A DNA stretch of 64,000 bases from NCBI GenBank assembly GCA_041393535.1, contig JAWKJY010000009.1, positions 62,001 through 126,000 of the forward strand, in the 5' to 3' direction. Under the pieces are notes generated by a model. The model had not been told where the DNA came from. It did not search any database and worked only from the letters and a program-made list of their open reading frames with translations. This DNA is from JAWKJY01 sp041393535. GTDB lineage: Bacteria; Actinomycetota; Thermoleophilia; Gaiellales; Gaiellaceae. A program made the position numbers and the translations under genes. Each line of letters begins with the position of its first letter. Position 1 is the stretch's first letter. Shown here piece after piece: positions 1 to 7,954 of this stretch.

Positions 1-488
1 GGCACGCCGCGCACGTGGTCGAGCGGCTCGCCGTCCAGGTAGGTGATCCCCGCGTCGAGCTCGGAGTCGAGCAGGCCCCGCTGGATCTGCTGGGACGTGA
101 GCGAGCGCACCTCGAGCGTCACGCCCGGGTGCGCGGCCCGGAAGGGCGTCGTGAGCAGGGACACCGAGGCGAGGGCCGTCGGAACCGCACCGATCCGGAC
201 GCGGCCGGTCAGGCCGAGGCGCATCGCGGCGATGTCGCCGCGCAGGCCGTCCGCGTCCGCGAGCACGCGCTGCGCCCACTCGAGCGCCCGCTCGCCCTCG
301 GGCGTCAGGCCGCCGTAGCGCCGGCCGCGGTTGACGAGCGGCACGCCGAGCTCCTGCTCGAGCCGGCGGATGCCGGCCGACAGCGTCGGCTGGGTGACGT
401 GGCACGCAGCGGCCGCGCGTCCGAAGTGGCCCTCGTGCGCCAGCGCGACCAGGTAGGCCAGGTGCTGGATCACCACCGCACCGGCCAT
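1..488 (-). CDS. LysR-family transcriptional regulator (partial, C-terminus beyond window)
   Basis: The first 162 residues are present and the frame runs off the left edge. An N-terminal winged HTH (about residues 6-65, with the AYLVALAHEGHFGRAA and VTQPTLSAGIRRLEQELG signatures) is followed by the start of a LysR substrate-binding domain (RVRIGAVPTAL near residue 97). The ATG lies 72 bp from the divergent fdhA start, and the gap holds three overlapping dyads, one with the T-N11-A spacing of LysR boxes. LysR proteins usually activate a divergent neighbour when a small ligand binds. Control of the formate dehydrogenase genes is therefore likely, but the ligand is unknown. Family assignment is secure. 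Confidence 0.95.
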   Translation of the reverse strand, partial: MAGAVVIQHLAYLVALAHEGHFGRAAAACHVTQPTLSAGIRRLEQELGVPLVNRGRRYGGLTPEGERALEWAQRVLADADGLRGDIAAMRLGLTGRVRIGAVPTALASVSLLTTPFRAAHPGVTLEVRSLTSQQIQRGLLDSELDAGITYLDGEPLDHVRGV

Positions 489-489
489 G

Positions 490-529
490 ATAGACGCCGT
501 CTATTGCACATATGGCAACGTCATGTTGC
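490..529. promoter_or_regulatory. LysR-type operator region between lysR and fdhA
   Basis: Three overlapping inverted repeats fill the intergenic region. At 490-504, ATAGACG-C-CGTCTAT is a perfect palindrome with T-N11-A spacing. At 504-518, TTGC-N7-GCAA encloses CATATG. At 515-529, GCAAC-N5-GTTGC follows. This looks like the recognition and activation sites of a LysR regulator that also represses its own gene. The sites are seen directly; the assignment to the adjacent regulator is inference. Confidence 0.7.
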
Positions 530-560
530 GGGCGGCGGCAGCGACGGGAATGCTGTCCTC

Positions 561-2516
561 ATGACGCAGGCACGTGAGCGCCGCCGTGCGCAGGGTCGGC
601 TGACGCACCCGCTCGTCCGCGAGGACGGCGTGCTGCGCCCCGCCTCCTGGGACGAGGCGCTCGATCGCGCGGCGGCCGGGTTCGCCCGGGCCCGCGAGCA
701 GGACGCGACGCGGTCGTTCGGCTTCTTCTCGTGCTCCAAGGCGAGCAACGAGGTGAACTACCTGGCCCAGAAGCTCGTCCGCCAGGTGATGGGGTCGAAC
801 AACGTCGACTCCTGCAACAGAACCTGACACGCGCCCAGCGTCGTCGGTCTGGCGACGGTGTTCGGGGCCGGGGGCGGCACGTCGTCGTACCGCGAGGTCG
901 AGGAGACGGACGTGATCCTGCTCTGGGGCTCGAACGCCCGTGAGACCCACCCGATCTTCTTCCACCACGTCCTCAAGGGCATCCGCAACGGCGCGCGCCT
1001 GGTCGTCGTCGACCCGCGGCGGACGTCGTCGGCGCAGTGGGCCGACCTCTGGCTCGGCCTCGACGTCGGCTCGGACATCGCGCTCGCGAACGCCATGGCC
1101 CGGGAGATCGTCCACGCGGGGCTGCACAACCGCGCCTTCGTCGAGCGGGCGACCAGCGGGTTCGACGAGTACCGCGCCGCGATCGAGCCGTACACGCTCG
1201 AGGAGGGCGAGCGGCTGACCGGCGTCCCGGCGGCCGCGATCCGCGAGGCGGCGCACGCGTTCGCCCGGGCCGACCGCGGGATGATCTGCTGGACGCTCGG
1301 GATCACGGAGCACCACAACGCGGTCGACAACGTCCTGGCGCTGATCGACCTGGGGCTGCTCTGCGGCCACGTGGGTCGCTGGGGCGCGGGGCTGAACCCG
1401 CTGCGCGGGCAGAACAACGTCCAGGGCGGCGGTGACATGGGCGCGATCCCGAACAAGCTGCCGGGCTTCCAGGACATCGAGCGCGACGACGAGGCGCGTG
1501 CCCGCTTCGAGGCGGCCTGGGGCTGCACGATCCCGCCCCGCTACGGCTGGCACCTGACCTCGATGTTCGACGCGATGGAGCGCGGCGACCTGCGCGCCCT
1601 CTACGTCCTGGGCGAGAACCCGGCCCAGTCCGAGGCGGACGTGCACCGCACCCGCCGGCTGCTCGCCGGGCTCGACCACCTCGTCGTCCAGGACATCGTC
1701 CTGACGCGGACGGCCGAGCTCGCGCACGTCGTCCTGCCCTCGTCGGCCTCCTGGTGCGAGTCGGACGGGACGGTGACGAACTCCGAGCGGCGTGTCCAGC
1801 GCGTCCGCGCCGCGCTCCGGCCGCCCGGGGACGCGCGGGACGACCGCTGGATCCTGACCGAGATCGCCCGCCGCCTCGGCGCCGACTGGGAGCACGACGA
1901 GGTGGAGTGGGTCTGGGACGAGCTGCGCGGGCTCTCGCCCATGCACGCGGGCATGCGCTACGACCGGCTCGAGGGCCGTGGCCTCCAGTGGCCCTGCCCG
2001 GACGAGGAGCACCCCGGCTCCCCGTTCCTGCACGGGCGCCTCTGGGCGGAGCCGCTCGAGGGGCCGCGCGTCCCGTTCTCGGTCGTCCACCACGAGGGCC
2101 CGGTCGAGGAGCTCGACGACGAGTACCCGCTCCGGCTGACGACCGGCCGCCGGCTCGAGTCCTACAACACGGGCGTCCAGACGAACCTCTACCGCTCGCC
2201 GCTGCACCGCGGCGAGGCGATCTGCCTCGCGCCCGAGGACGCCGCGTCGCTCGGCGTCGCCGACGGGGAGGTCGTCCGCGTCTCGTCCCGCCGGGGCTCG
2301 GTCGAGGCGCCGGTGCGGATCGACGCGGCGCTCCGCCCGGGGCTCGCGTTCATGACGCTGCACTTCCCCGACCAGGTCGACACGAACGTGCTCACGATCG
2401 ACGCGACCGACCCCCGCTCCGGCACCGCCGAGTTCAAGGCGGCGGCGATCCGGGTCGAGCGGCTCGAGGCGTCCGGCCGGGCCGCGCCGCAGCTGGCGGC
2501 CGCGGCGGGCGACTGA
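561..2516 (+). CDS. fdhA: Formate dehydrogenase catalytic subunit, selenocysteine-containing (TGA at 825-827 read through)
   Basis: Molybdopterin (bis-MGD) formate dehydrogenase catalytic subunit, 651 residues if the in-frame TGA at 825-827 is read as selenocysteine (Sec89). The context NNVDSCNRT-U-HAPSVVGL matches the active site of FdhA proteins, where Sec or Cys precedes the catalytic His, and the frame is unchanged across the TGA. A SECIS hairpin follows at the canonical distance. The molybdopterin domain continues with WGSNARETHPIFFHH and VVDPRRTSSA, and the MGD-binding (molydopterin dinucleotide) domain is at about residues 515-640. The N-terminal Fe4S4 domain and the conserved Lys that normally precede this region are absent and lie in the separate gene at 4383. 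The start ATG is chosen because HPLVRxDGxLRPASWDEAL follows shortly after, as in the internal part of full-length homologues. Translation needs selA, selB, selC and selD elsewhere. Confidence 0.93.
825..857 (+). promoter_or_regulatory. Bacterial SECIS element and UGA selenocysteine codon
   Basis: The TGA at 825-827 is followed by a 7-bp stem (839-845 CGTCGTC with 851-857 GGCGACG, one T-G wobble) closing the five-base loop GGTCT at 846-850. The loop sequence and its offset (the GGT codon is the seventh codon after the UGA) are the same as I recall for Escherichia coli fdhF, where this loop binds SelB. Seen directly; the comparison is from established knowledge of bacterial SECIS elements. Confidence 0.88.
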
Positions 2517-2517
2517 C

Positions 2518-4386
2518 GTGGACCTGAAGCCGATCGCCGCGGCCCCGACCGGGGCCGAGCGGGCCGCGGTCGACGCGCTGCTCGGCCCGCCCGAGAGCGG
2601 CTGGGTCGGCGGCCCGCGCGACGTCGCCGTCGATGGCCGCTCGGCGCACGGCGGCCACGCCGCGCGGGGGCGGCGCCACCTGCTGCTGCCGGCGCTCCAC
2701 GCCGTCCAGGAGCGGGTCGGCTGGATCAGCCCGGGCGCGCTCTCGTACGTCTGCCAGCGGCTGACCGTCCCGCCCGCCGACGCCTACGGCGTGGCGACGT
2801 TCTACGCGCTGCTCTCGGTCGAGCCGCGCCCGCCCCGCGTCCTCCACGTCTGCGAGGACATCGCCTGCCGCTGCCGCGGGGCCGACGAGCTGATCGCCGC
2901 CCTCGAGGAGCGCGTCGGCCCCGAGGGGACGGTCGCCCCCGACGGGGCGGCGACCTGGCTGCGCAGTCCGTGCCTGGGCCAGTGCGACCGGGCGCCGGCC
3001 GCGCTCGTCGCGGACGCCGGCGAGGGCCACGGCGAGACCGTCCAGGCCCCCGCGTCGCTCGACGGCCTGCTCGGCGCGCTCGCCGGCGGCCCGCTCGCGC
3101 CAGAGCCGGCCGACCCGCTGCCGCAGCAGGGCGAGCCCGGCCTGCGGCTGCTCCGCCGCGTCGGCGTCGTCGACCCGACGAGCCTCGACGACTACCGTGC
3201 GCACGGCGGCTACGAGGCGCTGCGCCGGGCGATCGCGCTCGGCCCGGAGGGCGTGCTGCGCGAGGTGGTCGACGCGAAGGTGGTCGGCCGCGGCGGCGCC
3301 GCCTTCCCGATGGGCCGCAAGTGGGAGGCGGTCGCGCGCCAGCCGGCCCGCCCGCACTACCTCGTCTGCAACGCGGACGAGTCGGAGCCCGGGACGTTCA
3401 AGGACCGCGCCCTGATCGAGGGCGACCCCTTCGCGCTGCTCGAGGCGATGACGATCTGCGCGCTCGCGACGGGCTGCGAGCGGGGCGTCGTCTACCTGCG
3501 CGGCGAGTACCCGCGCGCGCACGCGGTCCTCGGCGCCGCGATCGAGGAGGCCCGCGCACGCGGGCTGCTCGGCGAGGACGTGCTCGGCTCCGGGCTCGCC
3601 TTCGACGTCGAGATCCGCAAGGGCGCCGGCGCCTACATCTGCGGCGAGGAGACGGCGATCTTCGAGTCGATCGAGGGCTACCGCGGCGAGCCGCGCTCGA
3701 AGCCGCCGTTCCCGGTGGTCGAGGGGCTGTTCGGCCGGCCGACCGTCGTGAACAACGTCGAGACGCTCGTGAACGCGCTCGAGATCGTCCGCCTCGGCGG
3801 CCCGGCCTACGCCGCGATCGGCACGGAGGGCTCGACGGGGCCGAAGCTCTTCTGCCTCTCCGGCCACGTCGCCCGGCCGGGCGTCTACGAGGTCGAGTTC
3901 GGGACGACGCTCCGCGAGCTGCTCGAGCTCGCGGGCGGCGTCCCCGACGGGCGCGCGCTCCAGGCGGTCCTCCTCGGCGGCGCGGCGGGCGGCTTCGTCC
4001 GCCCCGACGAGCTCGACCTGCGCCTCACGTTCGAGGACGCGCGCGCGGCCGGCGCGACGCTCGGCTCGGGCGTCGTCATGGCCTTCGACGACACCGTCGA
4101 CCTGCCGCGGCTTCTGCTGCGGATCGCAGCCTTCTTCCGCAACGAGTCCTGCGGCCAGTGCGTGCCGTGCCGCGTGGGCACCGTCCGCCAGCAGGAGGCG
4201 CTCGCCCGCCTCGTCCGCGGCCGCCCGCGCGGCGGCGTCGAGGCGGAGCTCGCGCTCGTCGCGGAGCTGGGGCGCTGCATGCGCGACGCGTCGATCTGCG
4301 GCCTCGGCCAGACGGCGTCGAGCGCGATCGAGTCGGCGATCGGCCGCCTGGGGGTCTTCGCGGCTGCGAACGGAGGAGCGGGATGA
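2518..4386 (+). CDS. NAD-linked formate dehydrogenase subunit, NuoE-NuoF fusion
   Basis: A 622-residue fusion of a 24-kDa NuoE-like domain and a 51-kDa NuoF-like domain, the diaphorase that passes electrons from formate to NAD+. The NuoE part (residues about 55-180) has the 2Fe-2S ligands CEDIAC (C-x4-C) and CLGQC (C-x3-C). The NuoF part (about 210-615) has the NADH/FMN motifs GRGGAAFPMGRKW, YLVCNADESEPGTFKDR and YICGEETAIFESIEG, and the 4Fe-4S motif ESCGQCVPCRVGT with a later C. The GTG start lies one base after the fdhA stop, and the stop overlaps the next gene (ATGA), so the three genes are co-transcribed. Cytoplasmic. The N-terminal ~50 residues are less conserved. Confidence 0.93.
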   Translation: MDLKPIAAAPTGAERAAVDALLGPPESGWVGGPRDVAVDGRSAHGGHAARGRRHLLLPALHAVQERVGWISPGALSYVCQRLTVPPADAYGVATFYALLSVEPRPPRVLHVCEDIACRCRGADELIAALEERVGPEGTVAPDGAATWLRSPCLGQCDRAPAALVADAGEGHGETVQAPASLDGLLGALAGGPLAPEPADPLPQQGEPGLRLLRRVGVVDPTSLDDYRAHGGYEALRRAIALGPEGVLREVVDAKVVGRGGAAFPMGRKWEAVARQPARPHYLVCNADESEPGTFKDRALIEGDPFALLEAMTICALATGCERGVVYLRGEYPRAHAVLGAAIEEARARGLLGEDVLGSGLAFDVEIRKGAGAYICGEETAIFESIEGYRGEPRSKPPFPVVEGLFGRPTVVNNVETLVNALEIVRLGGPAYAAIGTEGSTGPKLFCLSGHVARPGVYEVEFGTTLRELLELAGGVPDGRALQAVLLGGAAGGFVRPDELDLRLTFEDARAAGATLGSGVVMAFDDTVDLPRLLLRIAAFFRNESCGQCVPCRVGTVRQQEALARLVRGRPRGGVEAELALVAELGRCMRDASICGLGQTASSAIESAIGRLGVFAAANGGAG

Positions 4387-5327
4387 GCGAGGCGAGGCTG
4401 CTGGCGCCCACGCGGATGGTCGAGCTCGAGATCGACGGCAGGGGCGTCCGCGTCTTCGAGGGCGAGACGATCCTCGACGGCTGCCGCCGGCTCGGGATCG
4501 AGACCCCGACGCTCTGCTACGGCGAGACCCTGCGCCCGGTGAACGCCTGCCGGGTCTGCGTCGTCGAGGTGGAGGGCTCGCGCGTGCTCGTCCCCTCGTG
4601 CTCGCGCAAGGCGGAGCAGGGGATGGTCGTCCGCACGGGGACGGAGCGCGTCGAGCACAGCCGGCGGCTGGTGCTCGAGCTGCTCGCCTCGTCGGTCGAC
4701 CTCTCGACCGCGCCTGCGGCTCCCGCCTACCTGGAGCGCTACGCGGCCGACCCGGCGCGCTTCGGGCCGCCGGCGCCGCCGGACCCCGAGCGCGACCGGA
4801 AGCGGGCCGGCCACCACGTCGAGCCCGACGGCGAGACGGCGGCCACGGTGCACGCGCCCGTCAAGGTGGACAACGAGCTGTACGTGCGCGACTACTCGAA
4901 GTGCATCCTCTGCTACAAGTGCGTCGACGCCTGCGGCGAGCAGCATCAGAACACGTTCGCGATCGCCGTCGCGGGTCGTGGCTTCGACGCGCGGATCTCG
5001 ACGGAGCTCGTGGTCGAGCTGCCCGAGTCGGCCTGCGTCTACTGCGGCAACTGCATCGCGGTCTGCCCGACCGGCGCGCTGATGTTCCGCAGCGAGCACG
5101 AGCTGCGCGAGGCCGGCGCCTGGGACGAGTCGCGCCAGACGCAGACGGACACGGTCTGCCCGTACTGCGGCGTCGGCTGCACGCTCACGCTGCACGTCCA
5201 GGACGACCGGATCGTCCGCGTCGGCTCGCCGGCCGACCACGACATCACCCTCGGCAACCTCTGCGTCAAGGGCCGCTTCGGCTTCCAGCACGTCCAGGCC
5301 CGCGACCCCGACCCCGACCCCGCCTAG
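4383..5327 (+). CDS. Formate dehydrogenase iron-sulfur subunit carrying the N-terminal half of a canonical FdhA
   Basis: 314 residues made only of Fe-S domains. A 2Fe-2S ferredoxin domain (about 10-90, LCYGETLRPVNACRVCVVEVEG) is followed by a double 4Fe-4S ferredoxin region (about 170-235, CILCYKCVDAC and CVYCGNCIAVCP). A C-terminal Mo/W-bis-MGD Fe4S4 domain has ligands C259, C262, C266 and C294. K296 in CVKGR is the equivalent of the Lys that relays electrons between the pterin and the cluster in E. coli FdhF. The protein stops just after that motif, exactly where fdhA (561) takes up the canonical sequence, so FdhA is split and the halves are in reversed order in the operon. The ATGA overlap with the NuoEF gene fixes the start. 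The tail ends in DPDPDPA. Confidence 0.9.
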   Translation: MSEARLLAPTRMVELEIDGRGVRVFEGETILDGCRRLGIETPTLCYGETLRPVNACRVCVVEVEGSRVLVPSCSRKAEQGMVVRTGTERVEHSRRLVLELLASSVDLSTAPAAPAYLERYAADPARFGPPAPPDPERDRKRAGHHVEPDGETAATVHAPVKVDNELYVRDYSKCILCYKCVDACGEQHQNTFAIAVAGRGFDARISTELVVELPESACVYCGNCIAVCPTGALMFRSEHELREAGAWDESRQTQTDTVCPYCGVGCTLTLHVQDDRIVRVGSPADHDITLGNLCVKGRFGFQHVQARDPDPDPA

Positions 5328-5340
5328 CTACGCTCGTCGG

Positions 5341-6197
5341 GTGGCCGCGACCGAGCGCCCGCCGATCCGTGGGCCCGTCGGCGACCTGCAGGTGACGCGG
5401 GTCGACGGCGAGTCGGTCTCGACGCGCCGCGATCGGCTCGCGACCGAGGAGCCGCTCGAGATCCGCGCGCAGGGGCCCGGGCAGGCGCCCGTCCCCGTCG
5501 CCGTGACGATGCGGACGCCCGGCTCGGACTTCGAGCTCGCCGCGGGCTTCCTGCTCACCGAGGGCCTCGTGCGCGCGCGCGAGGAGATCGAGACGATCCG
5601 CTACTGCGACCCCGGCCCGTCCGGCGAGCAGCACTACAACGTGCTGACGGTACGCCTGCGCGCGCCGCTCGACGTCGATGCGGCTCGGCCGCAACTTCGC
5701 CGTCACGTCGAGCTGCGGCGTCTGCGGCAAGGCGTCGATCGACCAGCTCGAGGTCGCGTGCCCGCCGCTCGGCGGCGGCCCGGTGGTGCCGGGAGCTGAT
5801 CGAGGCGCTCCCGGAGGCGCTGCGCGCGGCGCAGCGGAGCTTCTCGCTCACCGGGGGGATCCACGCGACGGGGCTCTTCGACGCGCGAGGCGAGCTGGTC
5901 GACGCGCGGGAGGACGTCGGCCGGCACAACGCGATGGACAAGCTGATCGGCGCGGAGCTGCTCGCCGGGCGCCTGCCGGCGGCCGACCGGATCGCGCTCG
6001 TCTCCGGCCGCACGAGCTTCGAGCTCGTCCAGAAGGCCGCCGTCGCGGGCATCCCGATCCTCTGCGCGGTGTCGGCCCCGTCGACCCTCGCCGTCGAGAC
6101 GGCGCGCCGGCTCGGCATGACGCTCGTCGGCTTCCTGCGCGGGCGGCGCTTCAACGTCTACGCGTACCCCGAGCGCATCGACGTCAGCCCGCGCTGA
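5341..6197 (+). CDS. fdhD: FdhD, formate dehydrogenase accessory sulfurtransferase (two frameshifts)
   Basis: FdhD carries sulfur from a cysteine desulfurase to the molybdenum cofactor of formate dehydrogenase. Three frames give one protein. Residues from 5341 (STRRDRLATEEPLEIRA, FELAAGFLLTEGLV) run to about 5680. The second frame carries the catalytic motif SSCGVCGK near 5707. The third frame, from about 5790, holds SLTGGIHATGLFDARG, EDVGRHNAMDKLIG, the SGRTSFELVQKAA segment and the end at 6197. Each shift is equivalent to one extra base, and all signatures survive, so a consensus error is more likely than decay. It follows the FDH structural genes by 13 bp and overlaps the convergent EamA gene by 14 bp. 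Confidence 0.85.
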
Positions 6198-7026
6198 GCG
6201 CCGCGATCCCGGCGAGCACGATCGCGACCGCGGTGAGCTGGACCGGCCGCAGGCGCTCGCCGAGGTGCCCGTGCGCGAGCGCGATCGTGACGACGGGGTA
6301 GAGCGAGGCGAGCACCGAGACCACGCTGAGCAGGCCCTTGCTCGCGGCGACGGCGAAGAGCGCGGTCGAGGTGGTGTCGAGCACCCCGACGGCGAGCAGC
6401 GGGACGACGGCGACCAGCGGCACGCGCGCGCGGTGGCGCACGGCGAGCACGACGCCGATCGTCGTCGCCGCCGCGACCAGGCGGTAGAAGAGCACCGTCC
6501 AGTACGGGTCGTCGTCGCTCCCGACGGCCAGGCCGGCGAGCGCGAAGCCGAAGACGAGGGCCCCCGCGAGCGCGAGCACGACGGCCTGGCGCGCGCTGCC
6601 GTCCGCGCCCTCCTCGTCGCCCTCGGCGCGCACGACGACGAGGACGCCGACGCCTGCCGCGGCCATCCCCGCGAGCTGGAGCGCGGAGGGCCGCTCGCCG
6701 CGCGCGAAGCCGAGCAGCACGGGCACGGTGGCGCTCGTCGCGATCAGCGGGGCGACGATGCTCATCCGCCCGGTCGCGAGCGCGCGGTAGAAGAAGCCGA
6801 ACCCGAGCACGCCGGCGACGCCCGCCAGGCAGGGGAAGAGCACCGCTGCGCCGCCCGGCGGGCCGTCCCCGCGCGCGAGCACGACGACGCCCATCGCGAC
6901 GAGCCCGGTCAGCTGGGTCGCGAGGAGCACGGTCAGGATCGGCCGCGCGCGGGCCTGCAGGCCCGCGATGAAGTCCGAGCAGCCCCAGCCGAGTGACGCG
7001 CAGAGCGCGAGGACGACGGGGATCAC
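6184..7026 (-). CDS. EamA/DMT-family transporter
   Basis: 280 residues with about ten predicted membrane helices in two EamA repeats (first half from VIPVVLALCASLGWGCSDFIAGL, second from AVVLALAGALVFGFALAG). This is the drug/metabolite transporter architecture, an inner-membrane exporter or permease of unknown substrate. The GTG start overlaps the stop of the upstream mobA gene (GTGA), so the two are translationally coupled. There is no specific link to formate metabolism beyond position. Confidence 0.85.
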   Translation of the reverse strand: MIPVVLALCASLGWGCSDFIAGLQARARPILTVLLATQLTGLVAMGVVVLARGDGPPGGAAVLFPCLAGVAGVLGFGFFYRALATGRMSIVAPLIATSATVPVLLGFARGERPSALQLAGMAAAGVGVLVVVRAEGDEEGADGSARQAVVLALAGALVFGFALAGLAVGSDDDPYWTVLFYRLVAAATTIGVVLAVRHRARVPLVAVVPLLAVGVLDTTSTALFAVAASKGLLSVVSVLASLYPVVTIALAHGHLGERLRPVQLTAVAIVLAGIAALSAG

Positions 7027-7840
7027 GGGTCGCCCTCGCCGGCCATGCGGACGACGACCTCGTGCTCGCCGACGACGATCCGGTCGCGCTCGGCGAGCGG
7101 CACGTCCGAGCCGGTCCAGTCGAGGCCCTCGACGACGAAGCGCACGTATGGCGCGTAGCCGTGCGCTCCGAGCGTCCAGGTCGATTGCGCGCCCCGTGCC
7201 GGTCCGACTCGCAGCTCGACCGTCGGCGCCGGCCGGGCGAGCGCCGCCGCGTAGTCCTCCGGCCGGTCGAGGCTGCGCACGCCGTCGAGGCCGGGGTCGA
7301 CGGCGGCGAGCAGCGGGTCGGCGAGCAGCGCGGCCTCGTCGACGAGGCGCGCGTCGAGCCGCTCGACGAGAGCGCGCCCAGGCCGTCGCTCGCCCCCGGC
7401 GAGGAGCGCGCGGGCGGCGGGGAGCGCACCAAGCCGAGGACGCTCGTGGTTTCCTCGCTGCGTCCTGCCCCCGACGACCGGGACGACGGCGGGCGCGTCG
7501 CCGAGCAGCACCGCCAGCCGGCGGACGAGCAGCGGTGGAGGAGCGGCGTCGGTCGCGGCCAGAAGGCCGCGTCCGCGCGCCCTGCGAGCCTCGAGCCCGT
7601 CCGCGATCCCCGCGAGCGGCCCGAGCCCGGGCTCGGCGTCCCGTGCGACGTCGACGCCTGACGGCAGCGGCGGCAGCGCCTGGCCGGGGCGGCGACGACG
7701 ACCACGGGCCCGTCGACCGCGCGGCGCACGAGGCCGGCCGCCCGGACGACGAGCGGCTGCCCGTGCCAGTCGAGCGCGGCCTTGTCCCGGCCCATCCGCC
7801 GCGAGGCGCCACCGGCGAGGACGATGCCGGCGTGCGGCAC
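7023..7840 (-). CDS. mobA: MobA-like molybdenum cofactor guanylyltransferase with an unrecognised C-terminal extension (frameshifted)
   Basis: The N-terminus carries the nucleotidyltransferase signature LAGGASRRMGRDKAALDW (residues about 7-24), characteristic of MobA, which joins GMP to molybdopterin to give the MGD cofactor needed by the adjacent formate dehydrogenase. The reading frame shifts near 7680, after VVVVAAPA. The second frame continues with GPLAGIADGLEA and LLAATDA, both expected in MobA, and later SLDRPEDYAAAL. A stretch around 7430-7470 is unlike the family and may hide two compensating indels. The last ~65 residues (ending ERDRIVVGEHEVVVRMAGEGDP) are not MobA and I do not recognise them. 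The GTG start lies six bases downstream of a TAGGAT box, suggesting a leaderless transcript. Confidence 0.78.
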
Positions 7841-7846
7841 CCGGCC

Positions 7847-7852
7847 ATCCTA
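7847..7852 (-). promoter_or_regulatory. Putative -10 element, leaderless mobA transcript
   Basis: TAGGAT on the minus strand, six bases upstream of the GTG at 7840. The spacing would put the transcription start at or next to the start codon. The same arrangement recurs upstream of at least six other genes in the window. Confidence 0.5.
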
Positions 7853-7954
7853 GTCGCGCCGTCGCCGCCCGCGAGCGGCGCGAGCCCATCGTCTAGCCTT
7901 GTCGCGGCCGGCGCGGGCCCGGGCCGGCCCCCGGTGCGGAGCAGGAGGGACGAC

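Noticed and set aside
825..827. Nonsense mutation or frameshift in fdhA
   Set aside because: The frame is identical on both sides, the stop sits exactly at the Sec/Cys site, and a canonical SECIS hairpin follows.
501..2363. 620-residue open frame on the minus strand
   Set aside because: Shadow of fdhA in high-GC sequence; Arg/Asp/Val-rich composition and no family signal.
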